Assembly: GCA_963850915.1 (NCBI GenBank) | Contig: CAWKND010000003.1 | Coordinates: 1-64,000, forward strand | Direction: 5' to 3' | DNA: 64,000 nucleotides | DNA from: CAVTWH01 sp963850915 | Lineage (GTDB): Bacteria; Actinomycetota; Actinomycetes; Mycobacteriales; Micromonosporaceae | Shown: positions 41,207-52,773 of the stretch, one piece after another | How the letters are laid out: each line of letters opens with the position of its first letter | How positions within the stretch are numbered: the first letter of the stretch is position 1 | The notes under the pieces: generated by a model | What the model saw: the letters and a program-made list of their open reading frames with translations, nothing else | What the model was told of the DNA's origin: nothing | Databases searched by the model: none | Position numbers and translations under genes: made by a program

Positions 41207-42772
41207 TCAGGGGCGCCGGAGCGCTTCCCCGCCGCCAGGGCTGGTCTGCAGGGCGCCGGCGTTCTGCACGACGACCCTGCGGTCGGCACCGGGCTCCACC
41301 GATTCGTGGTCGGTGAAACCACCGCTGACCCGCCGTCCGACGCCCTCCAGCACATGCTTGCCGATGAGGTTGTCGGAGGGCAGTCCGATGGGGTACTCCC
41401 CGTCAAAACAGGCGCGGCACAGCCGCGTCTTGGGCTGCTCGGTCGCGGCGATGAGACCGGGCAACGAGACATAGCCGAGCGAGTCGGCGCCGATGGAGCG
41501 CCGGATCCCGTCGTTGTCCAGGCCGTTGGCGATCAGTTCGGCCCGGGTGGCGAAGTCGATGCCGTAGAAGCACGGCCACTTCACCGGCGGGGCGGAGATG
41601 CGCACGTGTACCTCGATGGCACCCGACTCGCGCAGCATCCGCACGATGGCGCGCTGGGTGTTGCCGCGCACGATGGTGTCGTCCACGACCACCACCCGCT
41701 TGCCGCGAACGGTGTCCCGCAACGGATTCAGCTTCAGCCGGATGCCCAGCTGGCGGATCGTCTGGGACGGTTGGATGAAGGTACGCCCGACGTAGGCGTT
41801 CTTGACCAGACCCATCCCGTACGGCAGGCCCGACTCGCGGGCGTAGCCGATGGCGGCCGGGGTGCCCGACTCCGGTACCGGGATCACCAGGTCGGCGTCG
41901 GCCGGGTGCTCCTGGGCCAGCCGGCGCCCGATGGCCACCCGGGCGTCGTAGAGGTTGCGGCCGGAGATGGTGGTGTCCGGCCGGGCCAGGTAGACGTACT
42001 CGAAGAGGCAGCCCTTGGGGTCCGGGTTGGCGAACCGGCTGGAGCGCAGCCCGTCCTCGTCGATGGCGACCAGCTCACCCGGCTCGATCTCGCGGACCAC
42101 GCTGGCACCGACGATGTCCAGTGCCGCGGTCTCGCTGGCGATCACCCAGCCGCGCTCCAGCCGGCCGAGGACGAGCGGGCGTACCCCCTGGGCGTCCCGG
42201 GCCGCGTAGAGCGTGTTCTCGTCCATGAAGACGAAGCTGAACGCGCCGCGCAGGGTCGGGAGTACTTCCAGGGCGGCCTGCTCGACGGAGAGGTCGGGGT
42301 GGGCGGCGAGTAGCGCGGTCACCAGAGCGGTGTCGCTGGTCGAGCCGTCCTCGGTGTCCACCTTCGCGGCCAGCTCCGCGGTGTTGACCAGGTTTCCGTT
42401 GTGCGCCAACGCGATGGTCGTACCAGTCTCGGTGGCTTTGATCGTCGGCTGGGCGTTTTCCCAGGTCGAGCCGCCAGTGGTGGAGTAACGCGCGTGCCCG
42501 ATCGCGATGAAGCCGCGCAGGCTGGACAGCGTGGGTTCGTCGAAGACCTGGGAGACCAGGCCGAGATCCTTGTAGACGACGATGCCGGAGCCGTCGCTGG
42601 TGGCGATCCCGGCGGCCTCCTGGCCGCGGTGCTGCAGCGCGTAGAGCCCGAAGTAGGTGAGCTTCGCCACCTCCTCGCCGGGCGCCCAGACTCCGAACAC
42701 TCCGCAAGCATCTTGCGGGCCGGGCCGTGCAGGGTCGAGCTCGTGACTCAACCGGCCGTCGCCACGGGGCAC
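41207..42772 (-). CDS. purF: amidophosphoribosyltransferase (PurF)
   Basis: 521 residues. PurF makes phosphoribosylamine from PRPP and glutamine, the first committed step. A short propeptide is followed by the catalytic Cys in ACGVFGVWAPG (about residue 23), the glutaminase motifs YALQHRGQEAAGIATSDG and GHARYSTTGG, and the PRPP-binding site VVVVDDTIVRGNTQRAIVRM. Fe-S ligand cysteines (CLFEYVY, CFYGID, CRACFDGEYP) are present as in the Bacillus-type enzyme. GTG at 42772 follows AAGGAG. TACACT ~50 bases upstream is a possible -10. Residues after ~480 are a short extension. Confidence 0.95.
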   Translation of the reverse strand: MPRGDGRLSHELDPARPGPQDACGVFGVWAPGEEVAKLTYFGLYALQHRGQEAAGIATSDGSGIVVYKDLGLVSQVFDEPTLSSLRGFIAIGHARYSTTGGSTWENAQPTIKATETGTTIALAHNGNLVNTAELAAKVDTEDGSTSDTALVTALLAAHPDLSVEQAALEVLPTLRGAFSFVFMDENTLYAARDAQGVRPLVLGRLERGWVIASETAALDIVGASVVREIEPGELVAIDEDGLRSSRFANPDPKGCLFEYVYLARPDTTISGRNLYDARVAIGRRLAQEHPADADLVIPVPESGTPAAIGYARESGLPYGMGLVKNAYVGRTFIQPSQTIRQLGIRLKLNPLRDTVRGKRVVVVDDTIVRGNTQRAIVRMLRESGAIEVHVRISAPPVKWPCFYGIDFATRAELIANGLDNDGIRRSIGADSLGYVSLPGLIAATEQPKTRLCRACFDGEYPIGLPSDNLIGKHVLEGVGRRVSGGFTDHESVEPGADRRVVVQNAGALQTSPGGGEALRRP

Positions 42773-42862
42773 CTGACGCTCCTTAGCTGGATCTGGTTCA
42801 GCGCACTGGTCCTCGCCGTCGCGGAACAGTGTACGCGAGCCAACTGTGCGAACGGAGCGCCA

Positions 42863-43267
42863 CTATCCCGCTGCTTCCGGTAGTGGAGCCTGGCCCGAAT
42901 CATCGAGATCTGTCAATAGCGGGAGGAGCGAGCCGAGGTCGGCGCGGATCCCGCTGGCCCGTACCCGACCCGAGGCGAGCGCGGTTGCCCAGGCCAGCCG
43001 CCCGGTGGCCAGAGTGACCCAGGTGACGGGATCGGTTTCGATGACATTCGGTGGGGTACCCCGGGTGTGTCGCGGGCCGGCAACGCACTGAATCGCACCG
43101 TAAGGCGGAACCCGTACCTCCACCGAACGGCCAGGAGCCCGTTCACCCAGTACCGCCAGCAGCGCGCGTACCGCGTCTTTGAGCTGTTCGCGGCCTGGTT
43201 CGCGGCCGGCGTCCAGATCGACGAGCACCGCTGGGACGGCTGCCAGATTAATTGGCGTACGGGGCAT
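42863..43267 (-). CDS. sterol-carrier-like (SCP2-type) protein
   Basis: 134 residues. After MPRTPINLAAVPAVLVDLD comes a central helix (REQLKDAVRALLAVLGERA) and a C-terminal sheet-helix part (VEVRVPPYGAIQCVAGPRHT; NVIETDPVTWVTLATGRLAW). The pattern (VIETDPxTWxxLATGRxxW) is that of the short actinobacterial sterol-carrier-family proteins annotated next to purF. SCP2-fold proteins bind lipids or act as C-terminal domains of maleylpyruvate isomerase-like enzymes. The start at 43267 was chosen over an upstream in-frame codon because the family begins there. It lies 90 bases upstream of purF on the same strand. Confidence 0.8.
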   Translation of the reverse strand: MPRTPINLAAVPAVLVDLDAGREPGREQLKDAVRALLAVLGERAPGRSVEVRVPPYGAIQCVAGPRHTRGTPPNVIETDPVTWVTLATGRLAWATALASGRVRASGIRADLGSLLPLLTDLDDSGQAPLPEAAG

Positions 43268-43396
43268 GTCGGGACAATACGACCTCAGAGTTCCCCACTT
43301 GACCGAGCCCTTCCCTACCGGATGTACAACGGACTTGGCATAGTTGCCCACGGTGCATTGCGCACGGGGGGTGGTCAAGACCGGGAGGCGGTGGAC

Positions 43397-45428
43397 GTGA
43401 CTGCGCACCAAAAGGCCTGGAGGCTGCGCGCCGGACTGGTGGTGGCGCTGGTCGCTGCCGTTGTCGGCGTCGCCGTACCCACAGCTGCCTTCGCGGCGGT
43501 CACGGCTGTCTCCGCCTCACCCAGCTCGCTCGACCTGCAGCCGGGCGACAGCAAGCCGGTCACCGTCAAGGTCACCGGCGACGCGGCGGGACCGGCGAAC
43601 GGCTCGTTCGCGCTCTCCGGGCTCGGCTCCGACGTAACCCTCAGCGGTACCGGCTGCAGCAACACCAGCTGCACACTGAACGTGTCGCTCGTCGCCGACG
43701 GCGACCACTTCAGCGGCACGGCGACCGTCACCGTGACCGCCAAGTCGTCGGTGAGCGTGGCAGCCGGCGGCACCGCCAGCGGCACCGGCGCGGCCACCTT
43801 CGGCGGCTCCTCGGACAACGTCTCGGTCACCCTGCACGGGCCGGCGGCCCAGGCCAGCACGGCAGTGGACACCATCAGCGGGACGGTCAAGGACAGCGCA
43901 ACCGGCAAGGGCATCTCCGGCGCCCAGGTGATCCTGCAGGACCAGAACACGAAGCAGTTCACCACCAAGACCGGCATCGCCGGCACCTACTCGTTCAAGT
44001 CGACCCCGTCCTCGCAGATCGCCGCCGGCCTGCTGGGGATCGTCGCGCAGATGGACGGCTACACCTACGACGCGCACCCGCTGACGGTCGGCGCCGGCCA
44101 GTCGGCCACCTTCGACATCGTGATGGTCTCGACGGCCAGCCCGACGGCGTCCGCGTCCGGCCCGGCGATCGTCGTACCCACCGACTCCGCCGCGAGCGCC
44201 AATCCCGGCGTTGTCGCCGCCGACGCGGCGACCGGTGGCAGCGGCAACCACTACCTGACTTTCATGATCATCGCGGGTGCGGTGCTGATCGTCGCCGGCA
44301 TCGGCGCGATCGTCACGCTCCTGCTGCGCCGCCGCAACGAGGATGACGACGAGGACGAGGACGACGAGCCGGCCCCGCCGCGCCGTGGTCCGCCGCCCGG
44401 CCGCGCCGGCAACAACCCCGGGGGGTACCGCGCGGACCCGACCGTGGTGGCCCGCGACCCCGGGTACAACGACCGGACCGCGGTGGTACGGCCGGTGGAG
44501 GACGAGTACCCCGACCCGTACGCGGCTCCCCCGCCCCGCAGCCCCGCACCCGGCTACGGTGCCGGCCAGTACGGCCCGCGCGACGGGCAGCGCGCCGGCT
44601 ACGGTGGCGGCGCTCCGGGCGGCGCAGTACGGCGCGCCGGGTACCGGGTACGACCAGCCGACCACCTACACGCCGGCCGCCCGCCCGCCCGCCGACCCGT
44701 ACGCCACCGGCAACGGCTACAGCCGCGGCTCCCGCTACGACGAGCCGACCTCCTACTCCCCGCAGTACAGCCCGCCAGCGCAGCAGCAGCCCTACGACAG
44801 CGGCCAGTACGGCGGCGCCCAGTCGGGTGGCGGCCAGTACGGCGCAGCCCAGTCGGGTGGCGGCCAGTTCGGTGGTGGCTATGAGGCCGGTGGCTACGAG
44901 AACAGCGGTGGCGGCCAGTACGGCGGCGGATACCAGCAGGACTCGCGCTACCCGGCAGCCGACCCGTACCAGGCACCGGCGCCGGCCCCGGAGCCCTACC
45001 GCGAGGAGCCCCGGCACGGCGGCGGCGAGTACGGTGCCGCTGCCCCGCGCAGCGCTCCGCCCCGGGGCGGGTACCCGCCGCAGGGCCAGCCCTACGGCGG
45101 CGAATACGACCAGGGCTACCCGTCTCAGCGTGGCGGCTACGACCAGGGCTACGGCGCACCGGAGCCGCGGCCCACGAGCGGTGCGCCGCGTGGTGGCTAC
45201 GACGCCTACCCGCCGGTCCCGCCCCGGCCGACCAGTGGCGCTCCCCGCCCGACGAGTGGCGCGCCCCGTGCCGGGTACCCCCCGCAGGGTGCGCAGTACG
45301 GCGGGTACGACCAGGCGTACGACCAGCGCGGCGGGTACGACCAGGAGTACGACAACGGCTCCCGGCACTCCGCCGCCCCGGCCCGGGCACCCGAGCCGCG
45401 CCGCCAGCTCGACTGGCTGGACGACTAG
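43397..45428 (+). CDS. secreted/membrane-anchored protein with Tyr/Gly/Gln-rich tail, one frameshift
   Basis: About 677 residues after repair. Parts in order: signal peptide (AGLVVALVAAVVGVAVPTAA); beta-rich extracytoplasmic domain (~35-155) with two Cys; a carboxypeptidase-regulatory-like (CarboxypepD_reg) domain (TISGTVKDSATGKGISGAQV, TGIAGTYSFKS); a Ser/Ala/Pro linker; a transmembrane helix (LTFMIIAGAVLIVAGIGAIV, ~280-300); a basic-acidic stop-transfer (LLLRRRNEDDDEDEDDE); and a ~350-residue disordered cytoplasmic tail of Tyr/Gly/Gln/Pro repeats (GGGQYG, PTSGAPR units). The frame changes near 44615. GTG at 43397 has GGGAGG eight bases upstream. Function unknown; it converges on purL. Confidence 0.75.
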
Positions 45429-45448
45429 CTACCCGACGGACAGACAGC

Positions 45449-45476
45449 AAAGGCCGGCACGCGAGTGCCGGCCTTT
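45449..45476. terminator. bidirectional terminator
   Basis: AAAGGCCGGCAC and GTGCCGGCCTTT form a 12-bp stem around a GCGA loop, with U/A tracts on both sides. It lies between the convergent ends of the Tyr/Gly-rich protein gene and purL. Confidence 0.85.
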
Positions 45477-45492
45477 GTGCGTGAACAGGCGG

Positions 45493-48176
<2,684 letters not shown>

Positions 48177-48180
<4 letters not shown>

Positions 48181-48899
48181 CGGGCCGCCCCCACGGGCGT
48201 GGCGCCGGCGCCGACCGGAGCCAGTGGCGCCCCGGAGGCGATGTGCGCCAGTACCGAGGCGAAGAAGGTGAGACCGTCGGTGGACGGCCCGGTCAGCTCC
48301 TCAACGGCGTGCTCCGGGTGCGGCATGATGCCGACCACGTTGCCGGCCTCGTTGCGGATGGCGGCGATGTCGCGCATCGAGCCGTTCGGGTTGCCCTCCA
48401 CGTAGCGGGCGATCACCCGGCCGTCGGCCTCCAGCGCGTCCAGCGTCGCCTCGTCGGCGACGTACCGCCCTTCGCCGTTCTTCACCGGGATGAGCAGCTC
48501 CTGGCCCTCGGTGAAGCCGGCCGTCCAGGCGCTGGCCACCGAGCTGACCCGCAGCTTCTGGTCGCGGTTGCGGAAGTGCAGGTGGGCGTTGCGTACCAGC
48601 GCGCCGGGGAGCAGGTGCGCCTCGCACAGGATCTGGAACCCGTTGCAGATGCCGAGCACCGGAAGGCCACCCTTGGCCGCCTCGACGATCGTCTGCATCA
48701 CCGGGGAGAACCGGGAGATCGCGCCGCAGCGCAGGTAGTCGCCGTAGGAGAAGCCGCCGGGCAGTACGACGGCGTCCACCCGGTGCAGCTCCGGGTCGTT
48801 GTGCCAGAGCGCGACCGGGGTGGCCCCGGCGATGCCGACCGCCCGGCGCGCGTCGCCGTCGTCGAGCGAGCCGGGGAAGGTGACGACGCCGATCCTCAT
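48177..48899 (-). CDS. purQ: phosphoribosylformylglycinamidine synthase glutaminase (PurQ)
   Basis: 240 residues. Class I glutamine amidotransferase: MRIGVVTFPGSLDDGDARRA, GGFSYGDYLRCGAI, nucleophile Cys in PVLGICNGFQILCEAHLLPG, and the His-Glu pair in VGIMPHPEHAVEE. It supplies ammonia to PurL in the PurS-PurQ-PurL complex. It starts with an ATGA overlap on purS and ends with an ATGA overlap on purL. Length is slightly above normal because of an Ala/Pro-rich tail. Confidence 0.95.
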
Positions 48900-49141
48900 G
48901 CGTCGGCGTCCTCGACGCGGACGGTGAACTCCTCGATCACCGGGTTCGCGAGAAGACGGTCGGCGATGTCCTTGGCCTGAGCGAGATCGGGTTCACCACT
49001 GAACTCGATCTCGATGCGCTTGCCGATGCGTACCGAGGCGACCCCGTCGACACCGAGCCTGGGCAGCGCATTCGCGACAGCCTGGCCCTGCGGGTCGAGG
49101 ATCTCCGGCTTGAGCATGACGTCCACCACGACGCGAGCCAC
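48896..49141 (-). CDS. purS: phosphoribosylformylglycinamidine synthase subunit PurS
   Basis: 81 residues with the usual two-strand/helix fold: MARVVVDVMLKPEILDPQGQ, AVANALPRLGVDGVASVRIG, EPDLAQAKDIADRLLANPVI. PurS bridges PurQ and PurL in the bacterial small-PurL complex. The stop overlaps the purQ start (ATGA). It begins the purSQL operon. Confidence 0.93.
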   Translation of the reverse strand: MARVVVDVMLKPEILDPQGQAVANALPRLGVDGVASVRIGKRIEIEFSGEPDLAQAKDIADRLLANPVIEEFTVRVEDADA

Positions 49142-49222
49142 GAGACACTCCTAGCTTTATGGGTGCCTCCGAGCCTACCGGGCGGGGCCGGCGCCACCAC
49201 TGGCGACCGGCCCGTGTCCGGC

Positions 49223-49831
49223 TTACGAAAGCGCGTTGATCAGCGTAAGTACGGTAAGGACGAGACACAGGGCTGCGCCGACATACTGCACGACGGTCAG
49301 GCTCACGTAGCGGAGCAACACCCGTCCCAGCAGTACCGCGAGTCCGGAGACCGTGATCAACGCGGCCCAGGAGCCGACGAAGACCGCCACCGGGTGCCCA
49401 CCACGGGCCACCAGACCGGCCGTGAACAGCTGCGACAGGTCCCCCCACTCGGCGGCGAAGAGGACCAGGAAGCTGGCTCCGGCGGCGCGCAGGCCGGTAC
49501 GTTTCGCCGTCCCGAGCTTCGCTTCGAACTCGTGCTCCTGCTCGGCCTCCTCGGCCTTGGCCTTCCGCGCCGACCAGGCCAGCACGATGGCGCCGACCAG
49601 GAACAGCGCGGCCGTCAGCAGCTGGATCGGCTTCTCCGGCAGGAACGCGATCACCCGGCCGGCCAGCACGGCCACCAGGCACTGCACGCCGAAGGCGGCC
49701 ACCACGCCCAGCCACACCATGAGCGCGCGGTACCGGGTGGCGAGTACCAGGGTGGCGACGAAGGTCTTGTCCGGCAGTTCGACCGGGAAAATCAAGATGA
49801 ACGCGGTACCGGCCGCGATCAGGAACTCCAT
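49223..49831 (-). CDS. GDT1/TMEM165-family Mn/Ca transporter
   Basis: 202 residues in two homologous halves. Each has the family motif: FPVELPDKTFVATLVLATRY (residues ~16-35, E-x-x-D-K-T) and FAAEWGDLSQLFTAGLVARG (~125-144, E-x-G-D-x-(S/T)), with six or more helices. A charged, Lys/Glu-rich loop (SARKAKAEEAEQEHEFEAK) separates them. Family members (Gdt1, TMEM165, bacterial MneA) export Mn2+ or exchange Ca2+/Mn2+ for protons. The upstream minus-strand region contains a yybP-ykoY-type riboswitch, which supports a manganese-export role. Start ATG at 49831 with GGGAAAGG upstream. Confidence 0.88.
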   Translation of the reverse strand: MEFLIAAGTAFILIFPVELPDKTFVATLVLATRYRALMVWLGVVAAFGVQCLVAVLAGRVIAFLPEKPIQLLTAALFLVGAIVLAWSARKAKAEEAEQEHEFEAKLGTAKRTGLRAAGASFLVLFAAEWGDLSQLFTAGLVARGGHPVAVFVGSWAALITVSGLAVLLGRVLLRYVSLTVVQYVGAALCLVLTVLTLINALS

Positions 49832-49889
49832 GTTGTCCTTTCCCGCCGGGCCGGGGGTAGGCACTCCTCCGACCTGGCACCACGAAATG

Positions 49890-50012
49890 GCGTACCACGA
49901 TCGAAGGTCTTGCCCACCCGCACACCGCGCAGGCCGCGGGGCCGGGCGCCCGCGCCGGTAGGACGCGCGCGCCAGTATGTCGACTCCCGCGATTGGGGCT
50001 ACTCCCCTTCGC
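49890..50012 (-). ncRNA. yybP-ykoY (manganese) riboswitch
   Basis: On the minus strand GAAGGGGAGTAGCCCC at the 5' side is the hallmark of the yybP-ykoY class. It is followed ~85 bases later by GGGCAAGACCTTCG, which resembles the conserved 3' side. The intervening GC-rich arms (around GGCGCGGGCGCC) can form the two-helix docked structure. The element lies 60-180 bases upstream of the GDT1 gene, the typical target. Exact ends are approximate. It is antisense to the 5' region of purC. Confidence 0.7.
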
Positions 50013-50073
50013 TGGCGATCACTATATGGGGCTGCGGCGGCCGCCGCCCAACGACCCTGTGGAAGACTCACCC

Positions 50074-50910
50074 AGCGTGGAGCTGCTGCATTCGGGCAAG
50101 GTACGTGACATCTACGCCGATGGGGACGACCTGATCCTGGTCGCCTCGGACCGGATCTCGGTCTTCGACGTGATCCTGCCGACCCCCGTCCCGGGCAAGG
50201 GCGCCGTCCTCACCCAACTGTCCCTGTGGTGGTTCGAGCGGCTGGCCGCGCTGGCCCCGAACCACGTGATCTCGCAGGACGTACCGGCCGAGTTCGCCGG
50301 GCGGGCGATCCGCTGCCGGCGGCTGAACATCGTGCCGTTCGAGTGCATCGCCCGGGGGTACCTGACCGGGACCGGGCTGGCCGAGTACCGGCAGAGCGGG
50401 ACCGTCTGCGGCATCAAGCTGCCGGCCGGCCTGCAGGACGGCTCCCGGCTGCCGGAGCCGATCTTCACGCCGAGTACCAAGGCGCCGATCGGCGAGCACG
50501 ACGAGCCGGTGAGCTTCGACAAGATCGTGGCTGACCTGGGCGTCGAGGTGGCCGGGGAGCTGCGCCGGATCACCATGGAGGCCTACCGGCAGGGCGCCGC
50601 GATCGCCGCCGAGCGGGGGATCATCATCGCCGACACCAAGATCGAGTTGGGCTGGGACGCGGCCGGCGTACTGACCATCGGCGACGAGCTGCTCACCCCG
50701 GACTCGTCCCGGTTCTGGCCGGCCGACGACTGGCAGCCGGGGCGGCCCCAGTTCGCCTTCGACAAGCAGTACGTACGGGACTGGGCGATCGGTACCGGCT
50801 GGGACAAGTCGCCGCCCGCTCCCGAGGTACCCGCCGAGGTGGTGGCCGTGACCCAGCGCCGCTACCTGGAGGCGTACCAGCGGATCACCGGAGCCCCCTT
50901 CGCACAGTGA
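50074..50910 (+). CDS. purC: phosphoribosylaminoimidazole-succinocarboxamide synthase (PurC)
   Basis: About 278 residues. PurC joins CAIR and aspartate with ATP to SAICAR. Motifs: ELLHSGKVRDIYADGDDLIL (N-terminal), VASDRISVFDVILPTPVPGK, RRLNIVPFECIARGYLTGTG, GEHDEPVSFDKIVADLG, IIIADTKIELGWDAAGVLTI and DELLTPDSSRFWPADDW. GTG at 50074 was chosen because GGAAGA lies 10 bases upstream and the family starts here; GTG 50056 and ATG 50026 are possible but lack a ribosome-binding site, and ATG 49993 lies inside the antisense riboswitch. It is divergent from the GDT1 gene. Confidence 0.93.
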   Translation, partial: SVELLHSGKVRDIYADGDDLILVASDRISVFDVILPTPVPGKGAVLTQLSLWWFERLAALAPNHVISQDVPAEFAGRAIRCRRLNIVPFECIARGYLTGTGLAEYRQSGTVCGIKLPAGLQDGSRLPEPIFTPSTKAPIGEHDEPVSFDKIVADLGVEVAGELRRITMEAYRQGAAIAAERGIIIADTKIELGWDAAGVLTIGDELLTPDSSRFWPADDWQPGRPQFAFDKQYVRDWAIGTGWDKSPPAPEVPAEVVAVTQRRYLEAYQRITGAPFAQ

Positions 50911-51016
50911 CCGGAAACGCACGATCTGGCTGGACAGCCGGTTGTCGACGGTCGCCCGCGGCGGGCATGATTCGTCGATGCGGCCCGTGCTCCGCCCCGT
51001 CGCCGGTGGTCTGTAG

Positions 51017-52741
51017 ATGAGCACCGCCGGCACTGCGCCGTCGACCGCGCCGCTGCCCTGGTGGCGGGTTGACCAGCACCCCCGGGCCTGGGTACCGCTC
51101 GGCGCCGTCGTGCTCTTCTTCGTGGTCACCGGCGGCGGGACCAGCGCGAACACCTGCTCCGCCACGGCGCCCTGCGCACCCGACTGGACCGGCTCGATCT
51201 GGCTCGGCCTGCTGCTCGCCTCGGCGGCCACCATCTTCGTGCACCGCTGGACAGCGGCCACGCTTGCCGTCGCGCTGACCGTACTGTGGCTGCTCGCCGA
51301 GGAGAGCGACCCGGCGTACCACTGGTGGGTACAGGTCTGCGTGCTGGCCTACGCCGCGCTGTGCGTACGGGTGGCCACCCTGCCGACCGCCGCGCCGGCG
51401 CCGCCCGCGCTCACCCTGCCCGTACCGGCGCCGACCGGAGCGCGCCCGCGGCTGGGCCGGGGCTGGCGGCTGCTCGCCCTGGCACTGCTGCTCGGCGGCG
51501 GCGGGATCACCTGGGGCACGGTTGCCCAGCAGCAGCGGGTGGCCGCCCAGGAGGATGCCGCCCAGGTCGAGCACGGTCGGGTCACCGGGCGGGTGGACCC
51601 GAGCACGATCACGGTACGGCTGGACGACACCGACGCCCGGGTCGGCGTGTACGACGCGGACGCGTACCCGATCGGCTCGGCACTCGACTTCTACGTGGAC
51701 GGGCGCGGGCTGCGCCAGCCGGTCAGCGAGCCGTACGACAGCACAGGTCTGCTCGCCCTCGCCGGTCTCGCCTTCGGCCTGGCGCTCGCCGCGCTGCTGC
51801 GCGCCCGGGCGTACGAGACCGGGCTGCGCGCGTTCCTGCGCCGCCCACAGCCGGCCCGGCTGGTACGGGTGATCAACGCGGACGGCGTCATCGCGGTGTT
51901 CCCGTTCGAGCCGACCTCCGACATCGACCCGCCGTACCTGATCTACCCGGCGGTGGCCAGCCGCAATGCCCGTCAACGCGCGCCGATCAGCGCCGAGTAC
52001 GACGGGGACACCGCTGACGAGGAGAGCGAGCGCGGGCCGGTACTGGCCACCCTCTACGGGGTGGACCAGCCGGGCCACTGGGTCGCCGCCGAGGTCGACG
52101 GGGTACTGCTGACGCCGGCCCGGCCCGGGCGCGCCGGCTCCGGCCCGGCCACCGAACCGGAGTCGCTGGACACCCCGGTGGACCCGGCCGAGCTGCTCCC
52201 CGGCGACCGGGCGGTGGATTTCCAGGTACGCACCCACCACCGCAACACCCTGCTGGGAGTCATCCAGACGCTCGCCTTCGGCGCCGGCATCATCTTCGTG
52301 TTCGCCCGGTTCCTCATCCTGGGTACCGTCGGCCTGGCCGTACTGGCCACCGTGATCCTCGGGGTGAGCAGCGAGTTCTGCTGGCGTACGCTGCTGCGCC
52401 CGCGGGTGCTGTGGCACGGGGCCGGGCTCGCCGTGCTGACCCCGTTCGGCGGCTTCAACAGCCGCTGGGAGGACGTGATCCAGATCTCGGCCGGCCGCAG
52501 TGACGTGACGGTGATCGCCGAGGGCGCGGGCGGGGCGGTCCTGCCCACCCGGCGACGCCCCGGCCGGATCGCCGAGCGCTCCGCCCGGCAACTCGCCCTG
52601 GCACTGCGCCACACCCGGCAGCACTCGCTGCTCGGCGAGGCACCGGAGATCCCCACCGTGCACCGGCCGGTCGGCCTCTACCTGGCCTGCGCGGCGCTGA
52701 TCCCGGTAGTGGTCGCCGTATTGGCTTGGGCGCACAGCTGA
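51017..52741 (+). CDS. multi-pass membrane protein, unknown function
   Basis: 574 residues. Hydrophobic helices lie at ~25-45 (RAWVPLGAVVLFFVVTGGGT), ~58-120 (three segments), ~150-168 (LLALALLLGGGGITWGTVAQ), ~235-260 (GLLALAGLAFGLALAALLRA), ~415-455 and at the C-terminus. Soluble domains between them (~170-230 and ~260-410) are beta-rich (VDPSTITVRLDDTDARVGVY; LVRVINADGVIAVFPFEPTS). The C-terminal part (GGFNSRWEDVIQISAGRSDV) could be PH-like. No catalytic motif. It lies downstream of purC (107-base gap) on the same strand. Function unknown. Confidence 0.7.
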   Translation: MSTAGTAPSTAPLPWWRVDQHPRAWVPLGAVVLFFVVTGGGTSANTCSATAPCAPDWTGSIWLGLLLASAATIFVHRWTAATLAVALTVLWLLAEESDPAYHWWVQVCVLAYAALCVRVATLPTAAPAPPALTLPVPAPTGARPRLGRGWRLLALALLLGGGGITWGTVAQQQRVAAQEDAAQVEHGRVTGRVDPSTITVRLDDTDARVGVYDADAYPIGSALDFYVDGRGLRQPVSEPYDSTGLLALAGLAFGLALAALLRARAYETGLRAFLRRPQPARLVRVINADGVIAVFPFEPTSDIDPPYLIYPAVASRNARQRAPISAEYDGDTADEESERGPVLATLYGVDQPGHWVAAEVDGVLLTPARPGRAGSGPATEPESLDTPVDPAELLPGDRAVDFQVRTHHRNTLLGVIQTLAFGAGIIFVFARFLILGTVGLAVLATVILGVSSEFCWRTLLRPRVLWHGAGLAVLTPFGGFNSRWEDVIQISAGRSDVTVIAEGAGGAVLPTRRRPGRIAERSARQLALALRHTRQHSLLGEAPEIPTVHRPVGLYLACAALIPVVVAVLAWAHS

Positions 52742-52773
52742 TCTGGGGCGCTGTGGATCACGGCTCGTCGGCG

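Noticed and set aside
38387..42313. 1308-residue plus-strand open frame opposite purF and purM
   Set aside because: It runs antisense to the well-supported radical SAM, purM and purF genes. It is a by-product of high third-position GC, without domains or a convincing start.
49993..50055. Earl(ier) ATG starts for purC
   Set aside because: They would place coding over the antisense riboswitch and lack a ribosome-binding site; the family start fits GTG 50074.
50885..52735. 616-residue minus-strand open frame
   Set aside because: It is antisense to the membrane protein at 51017-52741, Arg/Gly/Gln-rich without domains, and has no ribosome-binding site.
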